A DNA stretch of 64,000 nt from Diaporthe sp. PMI_573 (Eukaryota; Ascomycota; Sordariomycetes; Diaporthales; Diaporthaceae): positions 186,001 to 250,000 of the forward strand of contig JAJTUP010000040.1 of NCBI GenBank assembly GCA_021399435.1, written 5' to 3'. Position 1 is the stretch's first letter. Each line of letters starts with the position of its first letter. A program made the position numbers and the translations under genes. Positions 57,855 through 64,000 of the stretch are shown in pieces. The notes beneath the pieces are model-generated. The model was not told where the DNA came from, searched no databases, and saw only the letters and a program-made list of their open reading frames with translations.

Positions 57855-59168
57855 ATGTCTGGCGAGGTCAACCCCTCGTCATACGTCATGGGCCGCCAAT
57901 CTGACGTTTCGGGAGGGGGATGCCACCGCCCCCAGCGAAAGAGAGCCAGAACGACGAGGGCAATTGAAGCGGAGCAACAGGAGTGTAATATCGAATGGGA
58001 GGAGGAGAACAGCGAAGGAACGTCGAGCAATACTAGAACGAAGAAGAGAACTACGCCTAAGGCGGCCGACAGAATGCTCGAGGCGATCCAAGGCCTGAAG
58101 CAACTTCTGGAACAAGACTTCAATAGGAAAATAGAAATCATGAAGGCAGAGTTCCAGCTTGAGTTCACAAAGCTTCGAGACCGTATGGCCGAGGAGGTCG
58201 CCAAGACGACAGCCCAGATGGCACAAGAACTCTCGCAAGCTCGAGAGGAGCTTTCCCAAGTCCGCAACGAGTTAGAGTGCTCCCGGCTCCAGCTGGACAC
58301 CGTGATGGGCACTCAAGGAGCTTCACCGGCTACCCGTTCACCGACCACCCGGTCATACGCCGAAGCCGCCAGTACGGCACCGGCTAGCCTGACTTCTCCG
58401 ACTTCCTCTCCAGTTCCGTCGGCCAGCCCGGAACCAGTCTTCTGTACTATCGACACATCCAGGGTGCCTGAGGATCACGCCGCAGAAGCCACACCAACAG
58501 CGCTACGCAAGACCATCGAACAAGAAATGAGAGCGTCAGGCAACCAACCCAGTTGGCGGTGTGTTGCGGTGACTCGGGACGGAAGAAATACCAACCGCAT
58601 GAGGGTTAGAGCTAGGAACGAGGAAGAACTCAAGCGGATCAAGGATATTGTCGAGGCCAGGAAGGTGCCGGGCACGAGGGTCCTTCGTGACCAATTGTAC
58701 CCAGTCAAGGTCGACAGCATCAACCGCACCGCCGTGCTCGACCAGGAAGGCACGATCCTTCCTGGAGCACTGGAAGCCCTGGGTCAGGAGAACGAAGTTC
58801 AGATTGCTAAAATTGCATGGTTAAGTCGTAAAGATATTCCAAAGCTATACGGATCCATGGTGGTATACCTCACTAAAATCAGCGATGCTAGGAGACTACT
58901 ACAGGAACGCTACTTCCACGCAGCGGGCGAGTCGGGTTCCACCAGCTTCTTCGAAAGGCGAATCGGACCGATGCAATGCTACAACTGCCAAGAGCTCGGC
59001 CATAAAGCATTCTCATGCAGCAAGAACAGGGTATGTGCAAGGTGCGCTGCCGAAGGCCACCATCATAGGGAGTGCCAGACGCAGGTACCCAAGTGCGTAC
59101 CATGTGGAGGACCACACGAGTCCTTTAGCAGAAACTGCCCGAAACTCTACCCTCCCCGGCGTGAGTAA
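57855..59168 (+). CDS. LINE ORF1 protein (Gag-like)
   Basis: 437 residues, intact. Residues ~75-155 form a long coiled coil ([40 protein letters not shown]), probably for multimerisation. Residues 165-205 are Ser/Thr/Pro-rich. The C-terminus carries three zinc knuckles: [28 protein letters not shown] and [18 protein letters not shown]1 proteins of this type bind the element's RNA. The ATG at 57855 follows a 5' leader of about 160 bases. The stop (59166-59168) precedes the ORF2 ATG by one base. Confidence 0.9.
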   Translation: MSGEVNPSSYVMGRQSDVSGGGCHRPQRKRARTTRAIEAEQQECNIEWEEENSEGTSSNTRTKKRTTPKAADRMLEAIQGLKQLLEQDFNRKIEIMKAEFQLEFTKLRDRMAEEVAKTTAQMAQELSQAREELSQVRNELECSRLQLDTVMGTQGASPATRSPTTRSYAEAASTAPASLTSPTSSPVPSASPEPVFCTIDTSRVPEDHAAEATPTALRKTIEQEMRASGNQPSWRCVAVTRDGRNTNRMRVRARNEEELKRIKDIVEARKVPGTRVLRDQLYPVKVDSINRTAVLDQEGTILPGALEALGQENEVQIAKIAWLSRKDIPKLYGSMVVYLTKISDARRLLQERYFHAAGESGSTSFFERRIGPMQCYNCQELGHKAFSCSKNRVCARCAAEGHHHRECQTQVPKCVPCGGPHESFSRNCPKLYPPRRE

Positions 59169-59169
59169 G

Positions 59170-62100
59170 ATGTTCCAGGTGGTCCAACTTAATGTGAGGA
59201 AACAGGGCACAGTACACGACAGCTTGATGAATGATGCGGAAATCCAGAATGCAACGGTATTAGCTATCCAGGAGCCCCGGGCACGGAGAATCCAGGGCCG
59301 GCTTTCGACGACCCCTATGGGACACCACAGATGGACCAAGATGGTCCCTACGACATGGAGGGAAGGCAGATGGGCGATTCGGAGCATGCTCTGGGTGAAT
59401 AAGGACGTGGAGGCAGAGCAGGTGCGGATAGAGTCCCCGGATATAACGGCAGCGGTGATAAGGCTCCCCGATCGGTGGGTCTTGGTGGCTTCAGTCTACG
59501 TACCAGGAGCAGATTCGCAGGCCCTGCGAGACACCTGCGACCTTTTGCGAAAGGCCATCGCGAACGCAAGGCAGGCGGCAGGCACGGTGGTGGAGGTAGT
59601 GATCGCCGGAGACTTCAACCGTCACGATCAACTATGGGGTGGAGACGATGTATCTCTAGTGAGACAAGGCGAAGCGGATCTGATCATCGACCTGATGAAC
59701 GAGTTTGCTCTCAGCAGTCTGCTTCGACGAGGCACGAAAACATGGCATGACGGAGACTACGACACGACCATCGACCTGGTTCTAGCTTCCGAGGAGCTGA
59801 CGGCATCAACGGTCAAATGTGCGATACACGAGACGGAACACGGGTCCGACCATCGGGCGATTGAGACGGTCTTTGACATCTCGGTCCCAGTGCCGAAGCA
59901 GCAGGAGCGGCTCTTACTCAAGAACGCGCCCTGGAAGGAGATAAACGCCAGAATAGCGAGCTCGCTAGGCGATGCCCCGCTGGAAGGCACAGTGCAGCAG
60001 AAAACGGACAAGTTGATGGCGGCGGTGCTGGAAGCGGTGCATGCCTTGACACCGAAGGCGAGACCATCACCGTACACAAAGCGATGGTGGACGACCGACC
60101 TCACACAGCTGCGGCGAATATACACATTCTGGAGAAACCGCGCCCGGGCCCAGCGCCGAGCGGGGCGGACCAGAACGGACCTGGAAGAGACGGCAAGAGC
60201 AGCTGCGAAACAGTACCACGACGCTATCCGGCAACAGAAGAAGAAGCACTGGAACGAGTTCCTTGCAGACAACGACAACATCTGGAAGGCCGCCAAGTAC
60301 CTGAGGTCTGGTGACGACACGGCATTCGGGAAGGTGCCGCAACTAGTCAGAGCGGACGGAACAGCCACGACCGATCACAGGGAGCAAGTAGAAGAGTTGC
60401 TGGCTACGTTCTTCCCTCCCTTACCGAGCAACATCGACGACGAAGGACCCAGGCCGCAAAGAGCTCCCGTAGCGATGCCCGCCATTACCATGGAAGAAGT
60501 GGAACGGCAGCTCTTTGCAGCAAAATCATGGAAGGCACCAGGAAACGACGGCCTACCCGGGATAGTCTGGAAAGAGGTCTGGCCATCGGTCAGGCACCAC
60601 GTCCTGGCACTATTTCGAGCGTCCTTAGAAGAGGGGATGCTGCCTAGCCAGTGGAGACACGCAAAGATCATACCGCTCAAAAAGCCTGGCAAAGAGGAAT
60701 ACACAGTCGCAAAAGCCTGGAGACCGATCTCACTCCTGGCAACACTCGGCAAGGTTCTAGAATCGGTGGTCGCGGAGAGGATCTCACACGCGGTGGAGAC
60801 GTATGGCCTTCTCCCAACCAATCATTTCGGAGCTCGCAAACAACGATCGGCAGAGCAAGCGCTTTTGCTCCTGCAGGAGCAGATCTACACGGCCTGGCGG
60901 GGTCGAAAGGTCGTAAGCTTGGTCAGTTTTGATGTCAAAGGGGCCTACAACGGAGTCTGCAAGGAAAGACTTCTTCAGCGGATGAGGGCGCGAGGCATCC
61001 CAGAGGGACTGCTCCGATGGATAGAGGCATTCTGCTCGGAGCGTACAGCAACGATCCAAGTCAACGGACAACCCTCCGAGGTCCAAAGCTTATCACAGGC
61101 TGGTCTGCCTCAAGGCTCTCCCCTGTCCCCGATTCTGTTCCTCTTCTTCAATGCCGACTTGGTACAGCGGCGAATCGACAGTAATAGGGGAGCGATAGCA
61201 TTCATTGATGACTTCACGGCGTGGGTCGCAGGAGCCACGGCACAAAGCAACCGGGAAGGCATCGAATCCATCATCGAAGACGCCCTAGACTGGGAGAGGA
61301 GAAGTGGTGCGACGTTCGAGGCGGAGAAGACAGCAATCATACACTTCACCCGCAAGTCGTACAAGACGGACTCTCAGCCATTTACCATCAAGGGACAAGT
61401 TGTACAACCTAAAGAGCACGTTAAGATCCTCGGCATGATCATGGACACCAAGCTCAAGTACAAGGAACACATCGCGAGGGCAGCCTCTAAGGGCCTGGAA
61501 GCAGCAATGGAGCTCAGGCGGCTCAGAGGACTGTCCCCAGCAACGGCGCGACAGCTGTTCACATCGACAGTTGCCCCGGTGGTAGACTACGCCTCCAACG
61601 TCTGGATGCACACTTTCAAGGATAGGCTCATGGGACCCATCAACAGGGTCCAAAGAGTAGGGGCGCAAGCAATCGTGGGAACGTTTCTCTCGGTGGCAAC
61701 GAGCGTCGCCGAGGCGGAGGCTCACATCGCCCCCGCACAAGACCGCTTCTGGAGACGGGCAATCAAGCTGTGGACAGACATCCACACCCTGCCCGAGACC
61801 AATCCACTTCGCAGGAACACGTCTCGAATGAGAAAATTCAGAAAGCGACACCGCTCGCCACTATATCAGGTGGCAGACGCACTCAAAGAGATAGAGATGG
61901 AGGAGATGGAAACTATCAATCCGTTCACTCTGCCGCCGTGGGAGAAGAGGTTGCAAGCGGTTACCGACAAGGCAGCACCAAGGCCGCCAAACCCACGCCG
62001 GGCAGCACACATCGCCGTAAGCAGTTCGGCACGGAATGGTGTGGTTGGATTGGGCGGAGCAATCGAGACACGCAAACACGTCGGAGATGTCCCCACTGTT

Positions 62101-62916
62101 GAGAGTTTTTCCTCCACTCTAGGCCCAAGGACAGAACAGAACCCATACGTCGGCGAACTAGCAGCAATGGCATACACCCTTGAACGACTACCGCAGCGCA
62201 GATACCGCAGTATCACGCTTCTGACGAGAAATAAAGCAGCAGTGCTCACGCTCAGGAACCCACGACAACAGTCTGGACAGGAACATGTCTGCAGCATTTA
62301 CAAATCCATCAGAAAGCTCAGAAGAGAAAACAACGTGATCACGGTAGTGTGGCTACCGTCGGGTGAAGATGACGAGCTCTGGATACGCGCCAAACAAAAA
62401 GCCAAGGAAGCCACGCGACAGGGCACAGAGCCACAGACACAACTCCCCAGAGTAAGATCGACGACGCTCAACGTGGCACGCGCCAAGCGAGGCACCACCA
62501 GAAGTCTGCCAGATAAGGTTGGCAGGCATTCCAAGAAAGTCGACACAGCGTTACCAGGCAAACACACGCGACGTCTGTATGACAGGCTCTCCTGGAAAGA
62601 AGCTAGTATACTCGCGCAGCTCAGGACGGGTATGGCAAGATTGAACGCATATCTGTACCATATCGAAGCAGCATCGTCAGACCAGTGCGCATGCGGACAA
62701 GCGAGAGAGACCGTGGAACATTTCCTTTTTCGGTGCAGGCGTTGGACGATACACCGAACGCAGATGCTCCAGTGTACAGATACCCACAGAAGTAACATCT
62801 CCTTCTTCTTAGGAGGGAAAGCACCGTCAGATGGTACAAATTGGACTCCAAATATGGATGCCGTCCGCGCAACGATACGGTTCGCTATTGCCACGGGGCG
62901 ACTCGACGCAGACTGA
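59170..62916 (+). CDS. LINE ORF2: endonuclease, reverse transcriptase, RNase H-like
   Basis: 1248 residues from the ATG that begins one base after the ORF1 stop (TAAGATG), which fits termination-reinitiation. The frame is also open 95 codons further upstream, overlapping ORF1. The APE-type endonuclease keeps N8, E35, D148, N150 and S226-D227-H228. The reverse transcriptase keeps the motif A Asp ([13 protein letters not shown]588), the [13 protein letters not shown] motif and FIDD (678-681) in place of FADD. The RNase H-like domain (~950-1080) lacks the expected catalytic acids. A Cys/His motif, [17 protein letters not shown], lies near the end. No lesion was found. The enzyme nicks target DNA and copies its RNA in place. 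Confidence 0.92.
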   Translation: MFQVVQLNVRKQGTVHDSLMNDAEIQNATVLAIQEPRARRIQGRLSTTPMGHHRWTKMVPTTWREGRWAIRSMLWVNKDVEAEQVRIESPDITAAVIRLPDRWVLVASVYVPGADSQALRDTCDLLRKAIANARQAAGTVVEVVIAGDFNRHDQLWGGDDVSLVRQGEADLIIDLMNEFALSSLLRRGTKTWHDGDYDTTIDLVLASEELTASTVKCAIHETEHGSDHRAIETVFDISVPVPKQQERLLLKNAPWKEINARIASSLGDAPLEGTVQQKTDKLMAAVLEAVHALTPKARPSPYTKRWWTTDLTQLRRIYTFWRNRARAQRRAGRTRTDLEETARAAAKQYHDAIRQQKKKHWNEFLADNDNIWKAAKYLRSGDDTAFGKVPQLVRADGTATTDHREQVEELLATFFPPLPSNIDDEGPRPQRAPVAMPAITMEEVERQLFAAKSWKAPGNDGLPGIVWKEVWPSVRHHVLALFRASLEEGMLPSQWRHAKIIPLKKPGKEEYTVAKAWRPISLLATLGKVLESVVAERISHAVETYGLLPTNHFGARKQRSAEQALLLLQEQIYTAWRGRKVVSLVSFDVKGAYNGVCKERLLQRMRARGIPEGLLRWIEAFCSERTATIQVNGQPSEVQSLSQAGLPQGSPLSPILFLFFNADLVQRRIDSNRGAIAFIDDFTAWVAGATAQSNREGIESIIEDALDWERRSGATFEAEKTAIIHFTRKSYKTDSQPFTIKGQVVQPKEHVKILGMIMDTKLKYKEHIARAASKGLEAAMELRRLRGLSPATARQLFTSTVAPVVDYASNVWMHTFKDRLMGPINRVQRVGAQAIVGTFLSVATSVAEAEAHIAPAQDRFWRRAIKLWTDIHTLPETNPLRRNTSRMRKFRKRHRSPLYQVADALKEIEMEEMETINPFTLPPWEKRLQAVTDKAAPRPPNPRRAAHIAVSSSARNGVVGLGGAIETRKHVGDVPTVESFSSTLGPRTEQNPYVGELAAMAYTLERLPQRRYRSITLLTRNKAAVLTLRNPRQQSGQEHVCSIYKSIRKLRRENNVITVVWLPSGEDDELWIRAKQKAKEATRQGTEPQTQLPRVRSTTLNVARAKRGTTRSLPDKVGRHSKKVDTALPGKHTRRLYDRLSWKEASILAQLRTGMARLNAYLYHIEAASSDQCACGQARETVEHFLFRCRRWTIHRTQMLQCTDTHRSNISFFLGGKAPSDGTNWTPNMDAVRATIRFAIATGRLDAD

Positions 62917-63126
62917 TCACAAGGAGGAACACCTCCATCCCATCACCACTAATCCGACGAACCTTAATCACCTCGTGTCATATACAGCAGGCACCGCTTC
63001 AGTCGCCGAAGATAGGACACTGAACACTTGGAGAATCGCCTTCAAGTCGGCCTACTAACACCACTAACCCACGAGAATTCGCAGAGACATGGTACATTGA
63101 GACAAGCTATAAGCTAGGAACAGATT

Positions 63127-63383
63127 GCATATGGGCTTAAGGAGGTCGGGATTCATTTTAGGACATGTATTTGCAGATTAGTAATAGTTGCCCTTTCGGC
63201 GCAAACCGCCGCCGGGCGTCAATAAATTGTGTGTGTGTGTGTACAGGAAAGGGCATATGGGCTTAAGGAGGTCGGGATTCATTTTAGGACATGTATTTGC
63301 AGATTAGTAATAGTTGCCCTTTCGGCGCAAGCCGCCGCCGGGCGTCAATAAATTGTGTGTGTGTGTGTGTGTGTACAGGAAAG
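63127..63383. repeat. Tandem 126-bp 3' tails of the LINE
   Basis: Unit 1 (63127-63252) and unit 2 (63253 to about 63383) each run from GCATATGGGCTTAAGGAGG through TTGCCCTTTCGG, AATAAATT, a GT run and GTACAGGAAAG. They differ by about one base and in GT number. This is the tail of the full-length element followed by a 5'-truncated copy. Confidence 0.9.
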
Positions 63384-64000
63384 ACGGGCTGATCGTTTTC
63401 CCCACATCAAAAGGGTAATCATTCTTGCGTCATAAGTCAGTCGTGATCTATCATTGACCAACATCGGGAGGTTTTTTTCCTGCGCCCAATTAGACTAGCA
63501 GGCCTACTGCAAGGCATCGCAGCGAATGAGATAGGCGTACTCTTCGATCGTGGATATCAGCTTTGCATAATGGGACGTCATTGCTGAGCATAAAGACCCT
63601 CCAGAACACCACTCACAACGGTTTTAGTTAGGATTCTAGTTTAGGATGATCAAATGGTTGCGAGACCGGAATCTTCACATGGCAATATGTTGCGCCCGCT
63701 AGGCCATTCTTGGCCCGGGGTATGCCGTTGAACAAGAAAAATCAGGATCGCATTTTTGCATCCCCGAGTACACTAGTTCGAAAATGAGGAAGCAATATCA
63801 CCCCACATTTATACTGTGTGCACACGATCTTTTTAGGCCGTGCTTGAGGCCTTGTACAAGTGAAGGGTTGAAAATTGTGCTCCGTCGAAAGGGGTTGAGA
63901 TAACTGGCTGTCGACACTCTCAGTATTGATTCACGAGCCAAGACGGTCTACCTTGAGTGCATCGAAACCTATGGCCGCGGAGTCAAGAGTTGCAATGAAA
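63384..64000. other. Window end, nothing recognised
   Basis: About 620 bases without a gene or repeat that I can support. Confidence 0.35.

Larger units (their letters stand above)
57697..63383 (+). mobile_element. Full-length Tad1/I-like LINE with target duplications
   Basis: A non-LTR retrotransposon with 5' leader (to 57854), ORF1 (57855-59168), ORF2 (59170-62916) and a 3' region ending in a GT run. GTACAGGAAAG stands immediately before the element (57686-57696), after the first GT run (63241-63251) and after the second (63373-63383). It is the duplicated target. The 126-bp unit 63127-63252 is repeated at 63253-63378 or so. This shows a full-length copy and a ~120-bp 5'-truncated copy inserted at the same target. 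Intact frames and exact duplications imply recent transposition. Confidence 0.9.

Noticed and set aside
59348..62894. Several long minus-strand frames within the LINE
   Set aside because: Shadows of ORF2. The sense strand carries the complete set of endonuclease and reverse transcriptase motifs.
1..64000. Starship giant transposon
   Set aside because: No DUF3435 tyrosine recombinase at any edge and no matching short direct repeats at putative borders. The region is explained by independent smaller elements.

Overview
The window looks like a repeat-rich accessory region of a filamentous ascomycete (Pezizomycotina). Short GT-AG introns of about 45-100 bp with CTAAC-like branch points, an AflR-type Zn2Cys6 regulator, DUF3716 and fungal C2H2 families, a MYND protein, and fungal hAT, pogo/Fot1, Helitron, Tad1-like LINE and Ty3/gypsy sequences all point that way. 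Genus cannot be fixed from sequence alone. No Starship captain (DUF3435 tyrosine recombinase), rRNA or CRISPR array was seen.

Layout. 0-7 kb: acyl-CoA dehydrogenase C-terminal remnant, a seven-helix membrane protein, a truncated gypsy Gag, a degraded PPP phosphatase, a stand-alone Gag-like gene and an orphan gene. 7-9.2 kb: a MITE and a 5'-truncated LINE. 9.5-12.5 kb: copy A of a duplicated module (small SRKRK-type protein, C2H2 fragments in head-to-head orientation, DUF3716 gene). 13.6-18 kb: a graveyard of broken genes (WD40, SKP1-like, Est1-like, protein kinase). 18.2-22.2 kb: AflR-like regulator and an apparently intact hAT element (hAT-1). 22.8-29.8 kb: membrane protein remnant, orphan genes and an AT-hook/Ulp1-like pseudoprotease. 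29.9-33 kb: copy B of the duplicated module. 33.6-38.9 kb: small conserved-looking gene and a second intact hAT (hAT-2) with perfect 19-bp terminal repeats. 39.3-41.8 kb: an 823-residue coiled-coil, nuclease-like and kinase-fold protein. 42.2-46.4 kb: a tRNA-Thr pseudogene with a duplicated anticodon arm, a 118-bp inverted repeat pair, a DUF4743/Nudix-like remnant, a small Cys-rich gene, a Cys-containing putative secreted protein and an HNH-family remnant. 46.5-51.5 kb: a broken hAT fused to a headless pogo transposase, a pogo zinc-knuckle tail and a three-exon orphan gene. 52.2-53.3 kb: a MITE next to a bacterial-looking glycerophosphodiester phosphodiesterase broken by two 1-bp frameshifts. 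53.6-56.5 kb: decayed Helitron helicase beside a MYND gene. 57.7-63.4 kb: a full-length Tad1/I-like LINE with both frames open, ending in a tandem 3' tail that records two insertions at one target.

The genes do not form one pathway. The region is best read as a landing zone where transposons of at least six classes have inserted, duplicated modules and broken host genes, while a few candidate functional genes (33.6, 39.3, 45.2, 50.5 and 55.8 kb) persist. The most notable cargo is the prokaryote-like phosphodiesterase, the kinase-fold gene and the duplicated DUF3716 module.
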